Positions 49,387-58,482 of a DNA stretch of 64,000 nt are shown here, in pieces. Made by a program: the position numbers and the translations under genes. Within the stretch, counting starts at the first letter, position 1. Every line of letters begins with the position of its first letter. Location: positions 1,550,001 to 1,614,000 of the forward strand of contig NZ_LYOY01000029.1 of the NCBI RefSeq assembly GCF_001653515.1, written 5' to 3'. Origin of the DNA: Streptomyces sp. ERV7. GTDB taxonomy: Bacteria; Actinomycetota; Actinomycetes; Streptomycetales; Streptomycetaceae. Below the pieces are notes generated by a model. It saw only the letters and a program-made list of their open reading frames with translations, was not told the origin of the DNA and searched no databases.

Positions 49387-50694
49387 TCAGCCGGCCCCTC
49401 CCGCGCCCGCCCGCCTGCCGACCAGGCCGGGCAGGGCGCGCGGGTCGTCCACCCGGGTACGCAGTGCGGGTGTCCACCCGGCGCCGGAGCGGAGTGCCTC
49501 GCCGGGCATCTCCGCGTTGTGGACGGCGACCAGGTCGACGCTGTGGCCGTTGACGTAGTTGCCGGTCGCGGTGACCGGTGCGTCGCTCCACTTCTTGAGG
49601 ATGTTCGCGGCGGACACCCCGGCCGGAAGCGTGAACGCGTTCTTCTCCGCGACGAGCTGGGACTGGTGGCCGATGCCGAAGGCGTACTGGTATTTCTGCT
49701 CTCCGGTGACGGTGTACAGGTTGTTGTACGCGTCGACCTGGCCGAAGCGGACGCGCGGGGCGCGCTCGACGATCCCGGCGAAGAGGTTGTGGTGGAGCGT
49801 GACCTTCAGTCTGCCCGCGTCGCCGGTGGCACCGTCGCTGTTGCCGATCATCAGCGTCTTGTCGTGGTCCTTGAACGCGTTCCAGGAGACCGTCACGCGG
49901 TCGGCGCCCTTGACGATGTCCAGCTCGCCGTCGTGCTGTTCGTAGATCTTGCCGAAGTAGGAGGGCAGGGTGCTGTCGGGGTGGGCGCCGTCGGTGAACG
50001 TGTTGTGGTCCATCCATATGTGCGTGGAGCCGTGGACGACGGCGCTGTCGTACTCGGAGTTCCAGGCGCCGGTCCTGTTGTCGTCGGTGGGGTCCCACTG
50101 CGGGAAGCAGTCGAGGGGGCTCTCCAGTGTCAGGTTGCGGACGATGACGTTGTCGGCGCCCTTGATCTGGAGGCTGCCGCCGACAATGCCCGCGTTCCCG
50201 CCCACGCCGATGAGGGTGGTGTGGGACGGGACCTCTGCCGTGATCGCCGGCTTCTGGCGCGCGGCCGAGGCGGCGCGCAAGTCCTCCTGTACCCCGCTGA
50301 CCTGCTTGTCGTGGCCCCAGACCGCGGGGTCGTAGTCGGCGAGGTACCGGGCGAAGTCGTAGCCCTCGGCGGCGAAGGCCGCGCACCCGGAGGCGGTGGC
50401 GTCGAGCGTGCCCTTGACCTTGATGATCTTCGGGGTGTCGCCGCCCTTCCGGAGCGCGGCCTTCAGCTCGGCCCAGGTGGTGACGGTGTAGACGTGCGCG
50501 GCATCCGCCCGCGCGCCGCCGGTGGTGCCGGAGCCGGTCGACCCCCAGCCGTCGCCCGGGGGCAGGGACTCACGGCCCAGGTCATGGCTCCGGGCGTGGG
50601 CGGAGCCCACGGTGGACGTCAGCGCGAGCACCAGCGCCGCGCATGCGGCCGTCGCTGCTGCCCGGTGGGCCTTCCTCGTGTACGTGTGCGTCAT
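49387..50694 (-). CDS. Secreted pectate lyase, PL1 family
   Basis: 435 residues from ATG 50694 with GAGGAG six bases upstream; signal peptide AACAALVLALTSTVGSAHA. Right-handed beta-helix: TTLIGVGGNAGIVGGSLQIK, NVIVRNLTLES, HIWMDHNTFTDGAH (calcium-binding Asp side), ADRVTVSWNAFKDHDKTLMI, and the catalytic-Arg region VERAPRVRFG. It cleaves polygalacturonate by beta-elimination. Last gene of the pectin operon, 27 bases after the acetylesterase stop. Confidence 0.93.
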   Translation of the reverse strand: MTHTYTRKAHRAAATAACAALVLALTSTVGSAHARSHDLGRESLPPGDGWGSTGSGTTGGARADAAHVYTVTTWAELKAALRKGGDTPKIIKVKGTLDATASGCAAFAAEGYDFARYLADYDPAVWGHDKQVSGVQEDLRAASAARQKPAITAEVPSHTTLIGVGGNAGIVGGSLQIKGADNVIVRNLTLESPLDCFPQWDPTDDNRTGAWNSEYDSAVVHGSTHIWMDHNTFTDGAHPDSTLPSYFGKIYEQHDGELDIVKGADRVTVSWNAFKDHDKTLMIGNSDGATGDAGRLKVTLHHNLFAGIVERAPRVRFGQVDAYNNLYTVTGEQKYQYAFGIGHQSQLVAEKNAFTLPAGVSAANILKKWSDAPVTATGNYVNGHSVDLVAVHNAEMPGEALRSGAGWTPALRTRVDDPRALPGLVGRRAGAGGAG

Positions 50695-50721
50695 GCGGTT
50701 CTCCTCACAGAGCGGTAAGGG

Positions 50722-51534
50722 TCAGGGGGCCGCGGGCCAGGTGATCCAGGACTCGGGGATCGTGTCGTCCAGGCGCCGCAGGTCGCGGGGCGCGAGCAGT
50801 CGCTGATCGCGAAGCCGCCGGGCCACCTGCCGCGCCACGGCGATCGCGCCCGGCGGATTGAAGTGGGTGTTGTCCTGCTCCGTGGCGGTCCAGTTGAAGT
50901 ACTTCTTCGTCTCCTCGGCCCCGAGCCGCTGCCACAGCGCCAGCGACAGGGCCTGGATGTCGAGCAGAGGTGTGCCCGTCTGCCCGGCGAGGGCCCGCAT
51001 CGCTGCCGGGTACTCGCCGTGCGTGGGCAGCGCGGTGCCGTCGGCGGCGAACTTCCGCCGCTCCACGGAGGTGAGCAGCACCGGCCGGGCTCCGTGCGCC
51101 CGCGCCCCGTCCACGTACTGCCGCAGACAGGTCCGGTAGGTGGACCAGGGCTCGGTGTAGCGCGCCGGGTCGTTCTTCTTCTCGTCGTTGTGGCCGAACT
51201 GGACGAGCAGGAAGTCGCCCGGCTCGATCAACTTGAGGATCGCGGCGAGACGTCCCTCGTCGAGGAAACTCTTCGAACTCCGGCCGTTGACCGCGTGGTT
51301 GGCCACGTGGAGGCCTTGGTGGAGGAAGAAGGGAAGAGCCATGCCCCAGCCGGTCTCCGGGGCCGCGTCGGCGTATTTCTGTGCGGCCGTGGAGTCTCCG
51401 GCGATGTGCAGGGTGCGCATACGGCGGGGGACTCCCGGGGTCGCGTGGGCGGCGGGGCCGGTGGCCGCGGCGAGGGCGAGGGCGCCTGCGGCGGCCAGCG
51501 CGCCGCGACGGTCGAGGGCGGCGGCGGCCGTCAC
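50722..51534 (-). CDS. Rhamnogalacturonan acetylesterase (CE12, SGNH hydrolase)
   Basis: 270 residues from GTG 51534, overlapping the stop of the binding-protein gene as GTGA. Tat-like signal (DRRGALAAAGALALAAA). Block I HIAGDSTAA with nucleophile Ser48, block III FGHNDEKKN and block V DNTHFNPPG give the full SGNH set. CE12 enzymes remove acetyl groups from rhamnogalacturonan or pectin, opening it to lyases, which fits the next gene. Confidence 0.9.
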   Translation of the reverse strand: MTAAAALDRRGALAAAGALALAAATGPAAHATPGVPRRMRTLHIAGDSTAAQKYADAAPETGWGMALPFFLHQGLHVANHAVNGRSSKSFLDEGRLAAILKLIEPGDFLLVQFGHNDEKKNDPARYTEPWSTYRTCLRQYVDGARAHGARPVLLTSVERRKFAADGTALPTHGEYPAAMRALAGQTGTPLLDIQALSLALWQRLGAEETKKYFNWTATEQDNTHFNPPGAIAVARQVARRLRDQRLLAPRDLRRLDDTIPESWITWPAAP

Positions 51535-52925
51535 TGGTTCTGCTTCTTCCACTCGGCCTGCGCCTTGTTGAGCTGGTCGGCCAGCGAGTCGAGGAAGTCC
51601 TTCGCGGACGTCTTGCCGAGCAGGACCTTCTGGAAGGCCGGCTCGTTGGCGGTCTTGGAGATGGTGTTCCAGTCGGGCAGGTAGTACGGCAGCTGCACGA
51701 TCGTGGTGCTGCCACTGGTGAGGGCCTCGGCGGCGAGACGGGTCGGCTCCGCCTTCTGGATCCACGGATCCTTGGCGGCATCGGTGTTGGCGGGGATGGC
51801 GCCCGCCGACTCGTTCCACTTGCTGTTGGACTCGTGCGACGCGGCGAACTCGATGAACGTCCAGGCAGCCTTCTTGCTCTTGCTCGTCCTGAACAGACCG
51901 AGCCCGTCGACGGGGTTGGACACCTGAACCCGGGTGCCGCTGTCCGTCGTCGGGTTGGGCAGACCGCGGAACTTCTCGGTGCCGAGCGCCTTTACATGGT
52001 CCTTGTAGGAGCCGAGGTTGTGGTTGAGCATGCCGATCCGGCCGCTGTCCCACTGGGCGACCATCTTGGTGAAGTCGTTGTTCACGTCGGCCGAGGGGGT
52101 GGCCTTCTTGTAGAGGGCCGCGTACTTCTCCAACGCCTCGACGTTCTTGGCGTCGTTGACTGTTGTCGTCGTGCGGGACGCGTCCCAGAACGAGGTGATG
52201 CCGCTCTGGCCGTACATCGCGTCCAGCGCCTGGGCGAGGGAACCGGCACCGCCGCGGATGGTGTAGCCGAACTGGTTCCTGCCGCTGTCGGTGAGCCTGG
52301 CGGCCGCCTCGTAGAACTTCGACCAAGTGGTGGGCGCGGCAAGGCCCGCCTCCTGGAAGAGGTCGGTGCGGTAGTACAGCACGCCGTTGCTGGCGGAAGT
52401 CGGAACGGTGTACAGGTCCTTCTTGCCGCCCGCCGCCTTCACCGACTCGACCATGCCCGTGTTGAGCTTGCCGTTGAGGGCCGGGCTGGTCGCGACACGG
52501 TCGCCCACCGGCTCCAGCGCGTTCTGGCCCACGATCCCCGCCAGCATGGCCGCGCCGACCCCGCCCACGTCGGGCAGTCCGCCGCCCTGGATGGCGGTGT
52601 CGTACTTGGACTGGACGGAGGCGGCGGGAATGCCGACGTAGTTGACCTTGATGTCCGGGTACTTCTTCTCGAAGTCCTTGATGATCTGCATCCAGATGTC
52701 CCGGCGGACGGCCGTGTTGTTGTCCCAGAAGGTGATCTCGCCCTTTCCGCTGCCCTCCTCGCCCTTGCCGCCGCTGGTGCCGCCGCCGTCGTCACCGCAG
52801 GCGGAGGCGGTCAGGGCGAGGGCGGCGGCCAGGGCGAAGGCGGTGGCCGCGTGACGGCCTCTGCTGCGGCGCGTGCTGTCGCTCATGGATTTGGTACGGC
52901 TGTGCGCGCTTCGGGGGTGATGCAT
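51531..52925 (-). CDS. ABC transporter sugar-binding lipoprotein
   Basis: 464 residues from ATG 52925 with GGGAG six bases upstream (ATG 52886 is weaker). Lipobox ASAC after the signal peptide, then a family-1 extracellular solute-binding fold: ITFWDNNTAVRRDIWMQIIK, GVLYYRTDLFQEAGLAAPTT, WDSGRIGMLNH. It should deliver pectin- or arabinan-derived oligosaccharides to the two permeases at 56546-58397; no ATPase gene is in the locus, so a shared MsiK-type ATPase is expected. Between GH43 and acetylesterase in one transcription unit. Confidence 0.92.
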   Translation of the reverse strand: MHHPRSAHSRTKSMSDSTRRSRGRHAATAFALAAALALTASACGDDGGGTSGGKGEEGSGKGEITFWDNNTAVRRDIWMQIIKDFEKKYPDIKVNYVGIPAASVQSKYDTAIQGGGLPDVGGVGAAMLAGIVGQNALEPVGDRVATSPALNGKLNTGMVESVKAAGGKKDLYTVPTSASNGVLYYRTDLFQEAGLAAPTTWSKFYEAAARLTDSGRNQFGYTIRGGAGSLAQALDAMYGQSGITSFWDASRTTTTVNDAKNVEALEKYAALYKKATPSADVNNDFTKMVAQWDSGRIGMLNHNLGSYKDHVKALGTEKFRGLPNPTTDSGTRVQVSNPVDGLGLFRTSKSKKAAWTFIEFAASHESNSKWNESAGAIPANTDAAKDPWIQKAEPTRLAAEALTSGSTTIVQLPYYLPDWNTISKTANEPAFQKVLLGKTSAKDFLDSLADQLNKAQAEWKKQNQ

Positions 52926-52987
52926 GGTGGCTCCCAACGGGCGTACGGGGTGGGGTGTGCTTGCGGGGGTGAGCTGTCGGGGCGGGG

Positions 52988-54499
52988 TCAGTCGCTGACC
53001 CGGAAGTGCCGGAACAGGGCCGTCCCGGCGGACCTCCTGCCGGGGGGTGCTCCGGCGAACAGGCAGAGCAGGGCACCCACCCAGCGCCAGGGTGTGGCGG
53101 CGAAGACCTGGCCCGAGGGCCGGAATCCGTCGCCGGTGTCCGCGTACAGGCGGCAGCGCGCCCCGGCGGTGACCTCGATACGCAACCGGGCCGAGGCGGA
53201 CGGCGCCGGGCGCGGGTGCGTCGCGTCGCGCTCCTGCCCGGTGGCCGGTTCGGCGAACCGGTGCACGAGGTGGGTCGAGCCGTCGGCGCCGCGCTCCAGA
53301 CCGATCCAGGTGTAGGCGTCACCGAGGACCGCGAGCCCGGCCCGGGAACCCGGCGTGGTGGCGTCGAGCTGGAGGTCCACGTCCACGGTGCGGCACGACA
53401 GCGGAAGGCGCTGGGTGAGCAGGTGCGGCAGAAGCCGTAGATCACGTACGTCCGGCGAGCGCACACAGGTCAGCCGGAGCCCGTCCCGTGTGTGGCTGAC
53501 CGCCCAGCCGGGCTGGGGGTTGGCGGTCCACTGCCACTGGAGTCCGAACCGGCCGCCGGGGAACAGGTCGTCGGTGGCAGGCGCGGACGGCGGCTGCGCG
53601 GGCAGGTCGGGTGTGGTGTGGACGCGTACGGGTGTTCCGCTGGCGCCGATCACCGGCCAGCCGGTGTCGTCCCAGCGCACCGGCTGGAGATGGACGACCC
53701 GGCCGTACGCTCCGCGCTGCTGGAAGTGCAGGAACCAGTCCTCGCCGGAGGCGGTGCGGACCCAGCCGCCCTGGTGCGGCCCGTTGACCGGTGTGTCCCC
53801 CTGTTCGAGGACGACCCGGTGCTCGTAGGGGCCCAGGAACGAGCGTGAGCGGAAGACGCCCTGCCAGCCGCTCTCCACACCCCCGGCGGGGGCGAAGATC
53901 CAGAACCAGCCGTCGTGCCGGTACACCTTGGGGCCCTCGATCGTGAACCAGCCCGGGATCCGGTCGCCCTCGACCAGTACATGGCCCTCGTCGAGGAGTT
54001 CGGCTCCGTCCGGGCTCATCCGGTGGCCGGTGAGCCGGTTCTTGATGCCGGAGCGCGACTTCGCCCAGGCATGCACGAGGTACGCCTCGCCGGTGTCCTC
54101 GTCCCACAAAGGGCACGGGTCGATGAGCCCCTTGCCCGCCTTGACGAGGTGCGGACTGCTCCAAGGGCCTCTGATGTCAAGGGCGTTGGCCTGGTAGATC
54201 CCGTGATCGGGGTCGCCCCAGAAGATCCAGAACAGGCCGTCGTGGTGGCGGATCGACGGCGCCCACACCCCGCAGTCGTGCCGGGGCACGGCGAACGCCT
54301 CTTCGGGCACGAGCCGGTCCAGGGCGTGTCCGATGAGCCTCCAGCTGACCAGGTCGCGCGAGTGCAGCAGCGGAAGACCCGGTGCGCGGCCGAAGCTGGA
54401 GGCGGTGAGGTAGAAGTCGTCGCCGACGCGGACGACGTCCGGGTCGGACCAGTCGGCGTCGAGGACCGGATTGCGATAGGTCGTCGCTCGCGGGGTCAT
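52988..54499 (-). CDS. GH43 family glycoside hydrolase
   Basis: 503 residues from ATG 54499 (ATGA overlap with the DUF6807 gene). Five-bladed beta-propeller GH43 domain: NPVLDADWSDPDVVRVGDDF (catalytic base Asp), CGVWAPSIRHHDGLFWIFWG, and ITIEGP-like FTIEGPKVYR (general acid Glu). The C-terminal 190 residues are a concanavalin-like beta-sandwich of the beta-xylosidase type. No signal peptide, so it acts on imported oligosaccharides. Alpha-arabinofuranosidase, beta-xylosidase or exo-galactanase activities are all possible in this family; arabinan side chains of pectin fit the context. Confidence 0.9.
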   Translation of the reverse strand: MTPRATTYRNPVLDADWSDPDVVRVGDDFYLTASSFGRAPGLPLLHSRDLVSWRLIGHALDRLVPEEAFAVPRHDCGVWAPSIRHHDGLFWIFWGDPDHGIYQANALDIRGPWSSPHLVKAGKGLIDPCPLWDEDTGEAYLVHAWAKSRSGIKNRLTGHRMSPDGAELLDEGHVLVEGDRIPGWFTIEGPKVYRHDGWFWIFAPAGGVESGWQGVFRSRSFLGPYEHRVVLEQGDTPVNGPHQGGWVRTASGEDWFLHFQQRGAYGRVVHLQPVRWDDTGWPVIGASGTPVRVHTTPDLPAQPPSAPATDDLFPGGRFGLQWQWTANPQPGWAVSHTRDGLRLTCVRSPDVRDLRLLPHLLTQRLPLSCRTVDVDLQLDATTPGSRAGLAVLGDAYTWIGLERGADGSTHLVHRFAEPATGQERDATHPRPAPSASARLRIEVTAGARCRLYADTGDGFRPSGQVFAATPWRWVGALLCLFAGAPPGRRSAGTALFRHFRVSD

Positions 54500-55365
54500 C
54501 CCTTCACCGCCTTCAGGGCAAGGGCCTGCGCCTCGCGCGGACGCAGCCGTCCGTCCGCGACGACCGTGACCACACGCCGTACGAGGGACGCGCCGGGTGC
54601 GATGGCGAGCCGGCGGGCCGCCGCGAGGGACGAACCGACGCCCGGATACTCGGCGGCGCGCACGAACCAGGGGTCGCGCCGGGTCTCGGCGGTGGCGCCC
54701 GCGAAGACGAGGGTCCACTCCTCTCCCACCAGCGCCAGCCACTCGGCGGGCGAGCCGTGCGCGGCGGCTTCGCCGACGGCGTCCGGCGTGCACACCTCGG
54801 GAGCCCCCTGCCCCCTGGGCGCGCGCCAGAAGAAGCCCCCGTAGCCGGCGCCCGGGCGGCCGTTGGTCGCCGGACTGCCGAGGGTGACGGTGGTGGGGGA
54901 GAGGTTGGTGAGGCAGAGCGTGAAGTCCAGTGCCCATGCGGTGGGGGAGAGACCGGTCACCGAGACCGTACGGCGTTCGCGCAGCAGTTCGCGCTCGCCT
55001 GCTCGCCACCCGAGCTCCTCCACGAAGCCGTCGGGGCCGCGCACCACGAAGCTCTCGTGGCGTTGGACGCCGTGGTTGTCGAGCTCGGTGGGGCCCTGGC
55101 CGCGTACAAAGGTGCGGCCGCCCCAGAAGTTGTGCCCCTCGACGTCCGGTACGGCGACCGACACACCGAGGTGGTGCGGGTGGTCGGTGGGCCGGTGTTC
55201 GGTGACGGGGGTGCCCGCGAGGGTGGTGACCGGGTGGAGGAAAGGGCGCGGCGACAGGCGCGGCTCGCACTCCGGGTGGACGGTGTAGTGCGCCACGGGG
55301 TGCCCGGCGCAGCGCAGCGTCAGCGACGAGGGGGAGGAATGCCCTTCGGCGGTACAGGGGTTCAT
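54496..55365 (-). CDS. DUF6807 (PmoA-like) family protein
   Basis: 289 residues from ATG 55365; ATGA overlaps at both ends with neighbours. TEHRPTDHPHHLGVSVAVPD, NFWGGRTFV and PATNGRPGAGYGGFFWRAPR match the DUF6807 family, which often accompanies Gfo/Idh/MocA oxidoreductases and polysaccharide catabolism. Several conserved His residues suggest a metal site. Biochemical role not known to me. Confidence 0.88.
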   Translation of the reverse strand: MNPCTAEGHSSPSSLTLRCAGHPVAHYTVHPECEPRLSPRPFLHPVTTLAGTPVTEHRPTDHPHHLGVSVAVPDVEGHNFWGGRTFVRGQGPTELDNHGVQRHESFVVRGPDGFVEELGWRAGERELLRERRTVSVTGLSPTAWALDFTLCLTNLSPTTVTLGSPATNGRPGAGYGGFFWRAPRGQGAPEVCTPDAVGEAAAHGSPAEWLALVGEEWTLVFAGATAETRRDPWFVRAAEYPGVGSSLAAARRLAIAPGASLVRRVVTVVADGRLRPREAQALALKAVKG

Positions 55366-56549
55366 GAGGTCCTCGCCCCGCTGTTCGCGTGCGCGCCTGC
55401 CGTGGCGGCAGCCCAGAAGGCTCCGAGGCCGCTGTAGCTGTTGAGGGTGTCGGCGGACGCGGTGATGAGACCGTCGATGCCGTGGACGACGCGGCGCACG
55501 GCACCCTCCTCCCTCGTCGCGTGGCTCCACGCCTGGGGCGGCAGGACAACCGGATCGGGCGCGGTGCGAATCGCTTCGACGACCTTCATGAAGGCGCCGG
55601 TCGACTCCGGGGGGACCAGGAGCGCGGCGCGGCCTTCCAGGTGGTCGAGGAGGTTGTCGAGGAGGTCGGTGCGGCCGTGGAAGGACTCCGAGGGGCCGTG
55701 GCCTGCCCGTTGCACCAGGACGCGGTCCTGCTTGTACCAGAAGGTGATGCGGCCCCGGCTGCCGTGCGCGACGACGTACGGCTCGCCGGGACGCTCGGCG
55801 CACAGGGTCGCGGCGACGGTGATCCGGCGCCCCGACGTCGTGGTGATGCCGACGTACGAGGTGTCGTCGGCCTCGATGTCATGGGCGCGGAACAACTCCG
55901 TGCGGATCGTCCCGACGTCCGCGGCGCGGGTCGAGCCGTCCAGGGCGAGTGCGGTGGCGACGGCGTGCGCCAGGGGGTTGGTCAGGACGCCGTCGACGAC
56001 ATCGGTGCCGTTCAGGCGGCGGCGCCCGGCCCAGGGCGCACGGCGGAAGTACGCCTCGTCGCGGGCCCATGCGCCCGCCGCGCCGATGCCGAGAAGGTCG
56101 CCGATCGCGCCGCCCGCCATCAGGTCGCGTATCGCCTCGATCGCGTGCGAGCCCAGTGACTGGAAGCCGATCTGCGCGGCGGTGCCCGTCGCGGCGACCG
56201 CGTCGGCCGTCCGCTGGAACTCCGCGTACGAAGGGGCGGGCGGTTTCTCCAGGAGGAGGTGTACTCCGCGCTCTGCGGCGGTGACTGCCAGGTCGGTGTG
56301 GGTGTGTATGGGTGTGCTGAGGACCGCGACGCGGGCGCCCGTGGAGTCGAGCAGATCCGCGAGGTCGGTGGACTGCTCGGGAGTGCCGAAGCCGTCGAGT
56401 TCGGCGGGGCTCAGCGGAGTGAGCTCGCAGACTCCGGCGAGGCGTACCCGGCCGCCGCGCGCGAGTCGGCGGATGTTCTCCAGGTGCTGACGCCCGTGGC
56501 CGCGCGCACCCGCGAGGACGACGGGGACCGGTTCGTGGCGGGGGCTCAT
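55362..56549 (-). CDS. Gfo/Idh/MocA family oxidoreductase
   Basis: 395 residues from ATG 56549 (ATGA overlap with permease 2). N-terminal Rossmann fold with VVLAGARGHGRQHLENIRRL, the EKP motif in LLLEKPPAPS, and a C-terminal substrate domain. Family members oxidise or reduce sugars and inositols with NAD(P). In this operon, next to an IlvD-type sugar-acid dehydratase and a DapA-type dehydratase, it may be the sugar 1-dehydrogenase starting a non-phosphorylative arabinose- or galacturonate-type route (inference). Confidence 0.9.
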   Translation of the reverse strand: MSPRHEPVPVVLAGARGHGRQHLENIRRLARGGRVRLAGVCELTPLSPAELDGFGTPEQSTDLADLLDSTGARVAVLSTPIHTHTDLAVTAAERGVHLLLEKPPAPSYAEFQRTADAVAATGTAAQIGFQSLGSHAIEAIRDLMAGGAIGDLLGIGAAGAWARDEAYFRRAPWAGRRRLNGTDVVDGVLTNPLAHAVATALALDGSTRAADVGTIRTELFRAHDIEADDTSYVGITTTSGRRITVAATLCAERPGEPYVVAHGSRGRITFWYKQDRVLVQRAGHGPSESFHGRTDLLDNLLDHLEGRAALLVPPESTGAFMKVVEAIRTAPDPVVLPPQAWSHATREEGAVRRVVHGIDGLITASADTLNSYSGLGAFWAAATAGAHANSGARTS

Positions 56550-57459
56550 CCCTTCACCGCCCCTGCGCTGAAGCCGGTGACCAGCCACTTCTGGATGAAG
56601 GCGAAGACCAGGACGACGGGGAGGGCCGAGATGACACCGCCTGCGGCGAGCGCTCCGAGGTCGACGCTGTCGGCGCCCATCAAGGTGGCCAGGCCGACCG
56701 GGATCGTCTGCTTGTCCTGGTTGCTGAGGAACATCAGCGCGAAGAGGAAGTGGTTCCAGCTGTGGACGAAGGCGAAGGAGCCGACGGCTATCAGGCCGGG
56801 GCGCAGCAGTGGGAGGACCACCGCGCAGAAGGCGCGGAAGCGTCCGCAGCCGTCCACCCAGGCGGCCTCCTCCAGTGAGTACGGCACGTTCTTGATGAAT
56901 CCGCTGATCAGGATCATGGAGAGCGGGAGCTGGAAGACGGCCTCGGCGATGATGACGCTGCCCAGTGAGTTGATCATCCGCAGGTCGGCGAAGATCTGGA
57001 ACAGCGGTACCAGCATCAGCGCGCCCGGGATGAACTGCGAGCACAGCAGCGCCAGCATGAACGCGCGCTTGATCCTGAAGTCGAAGCGGGCGAGGGCGTA
57101 GCCCCCGGCGAGCGCCACGACCGTGGTCAGCAGCATCGAAAGGAGCCCGACGATCAGGCTGTTCTTGAAGAAGAGCGCGAAGCTGCGCTGGTTCCAGACC
57201 TTGTCGAAGTGCTCAAGGGTGAGCGGCCACGGCGCCAGCGAGGTGGAGCCGGTGGGCCGGAACGCGAAGAGCAGCATCCAGTAGAAGGGCACGAGGGTGA
57301 AGAGGAGGTAGAGGCCCAGCGGGAGGTATATCTGCCAGCGGGGCACCTCGTCCCAGGCGCGGCGCTTCGACGGCTTGACGTCCTGGCGGCGGACGGGGGT
57401 ACGGGCGGGGGCGGGGCCGTGGGGGTGGTGGCCCGTGTCCCGGCTTCCTCGGTGATCAC
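56546..57459 (-). CDS. ABC sugar permease (MalG type), probable frameshift near the start
   Basis: From GTG 57346 the frame gives 266 residues with six transmembrane helices and the EAA motif EEAAWVDGCGRFRAFCAVVLPL. The natural start is probably GTG 57459, which overlaps the permease 1 stop (GTGA) and has AGGAG next to it, but it is in another frame. Upstream of 57346 the permease frame already reads like protein (RRQDVKPSKRRAWDEVPRW). The span is 914 bases, remainder two, so one missing base in the C/G-rich tract at about 57391-57428 would restore a protein of 304 residues. Function: inner-membrane half of the sugar importer. Confidence 0.85.
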
Positions 57460-58397
57460 TTCTCCTGCCCTCCGAACTTGCTGAGCCGCAGATAGACCAT
57501 CGAGAAGAACAGGAGGATCACGAAGGCGATGGAGGTCAGTGCGGAGGCGTAGCCGAAGTCGTGCGAGTCGACGGCGATGGAGGCGATGCGCAGCGGCAGC
57601 GTGGTGGTCTCGCCCGCGGGGCCGCCGCCGGTGAGCGTGTACAGCAGGTCCACGTTGTTGAACTCCCATACCGCCCGCAGCAGCGTGGAGAGGATGATGG
57701 CGTCCTTGAGGTGCGGCAGCGTGATGTGGAAGAACTGCCGTAGCCGGCCGGCGCCGTCGACCTCGGCGGCCTCGTACAGATCCTTCGACACGGACTGGAG
57801 GTCGGCCAGGATGAGGATCGCGAAGAAGGGCACCCCGCGCCAGAGCTCGGCGGTGACCACGGCCGGGAAGACGGTGGAGGTGTCGGAGAGCCAGGACGTT
57901 CCGTAGGTGCCGACTCCCGCGTCCGCGAGGTAACGGGTGATGCCTGTCTGGGAGTTGTAGATGAGCATCCAGATGGACGAGGTGAGCACGCCCGAGACCG
58001 CCCACGGGGAGAAGACGAGGGCGCGGGCGAGGGCGCGGCCGACGAACGTCTGGTTGACGATCAGCGCGAGGCCCAGGCCGAGCAGCAGTTGCAGGACGAC
58101 TTGGACGACGACCCACTGGAGGCTGAACCCGAGGGTGTGCCAGAACTCCGGGTCCTCGGTGAACGCCTTGGTGAAGTTGTCGAAGCCCGCGAAGCCGTTG
58201 CGCCAGGGTTTGGCGGGGTTGAAGTGCTGGAGGCTGTAGTAGAAGACGCTGAGGACGGGGTAGGCGATGAAGCCCAGCATCAGCAGGGCGGCCGGCGCGA
58301 TGAGCAGATAGGGCAGTGTGCGTGGGGTGGCTCCGGTGCGGCGGGGGCTGCCGGACCGCTTGGGTGGCGGCTTGGCCACGGCGGCGGCTTGGGCCAT
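57456..58397 (-). CDS. ABC sugar permease (MalF type)
   Basis: 313 residues from ATG 58397. Six transmembrane helices (LPYLLIAPAALLMLGFIAYP first) and the EAA loop YEAAEVDGAGRLRQFFHITL. Pairs with the MalG-type permease downstream (GTGA) and the binding protein at 51531. Its promoter region (58398-58482) carries two palindromes, so this gene begins its own transcription unit within the cluster. Confidence 0.94.
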   Translation of the reverse strand: MAQAAAVAKPPPKRSGSPRRTGATPRTLPYLLIAPAALLMLGFIAYPVLSVFYYSLQHFNPAKPWRNGFAGFDNFTKAFTEDPEFWHTLGFSLQWVVVQVVLQLLLGLGLALIVNQTFVGRALARALVFSPWAVSGVLTSSIWMLIYNSQTGITRYLADAGVGTYGTSWLSDTSTVFPAVVTAELWRGVPFFAILILADLQSVSKDLYEAAEVDGAGRLRQFFHITLPHLKDAIILSTLLRAVWEFNNVDLLYTLTGGGPAGETTTLPLRIASIAVDSHDFGYASALTSIAFVILLFFSMVYLRLSKFGGQEK

Positions 58398-58424
58398 GAC
58401 GGGTCTCCGATCGGGAACGTGCGG

Positions 58425-58438
58425 GGCAAGCGCTTGCC
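58425..58438. promoter_or_regulatory. LacI-type operator before the permease genes
   Basis: GGCAAGCGCTTGCC, a perfect 14-base palindrome with the CG centre typical of LacI-family sites, 28 bases before the permease 1 start. It shares AAGCGCTT with the site at 61956. Confidence 0.75.
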
Positions 58439-58444
58439 GCACAT

Positions 58445-58462
58445 TGTTCGAAATATCGAACA
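58445..58462. promoter_or_regulatory. Second palindrome before the permease genes
   Basis: TGTTCGA-AATA-TCGAACA: perfect 7-base arms around 4 bases, followed on the plus strand by AAAAAAA. Different in type from the LacI-like site beside it; possibly an operator for another regulator or part of the IlvD-gene terminator. Confidence 0.55.
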
Positions 58463-58482
58463 AAAAAAGAGGGGTGTGCGGG

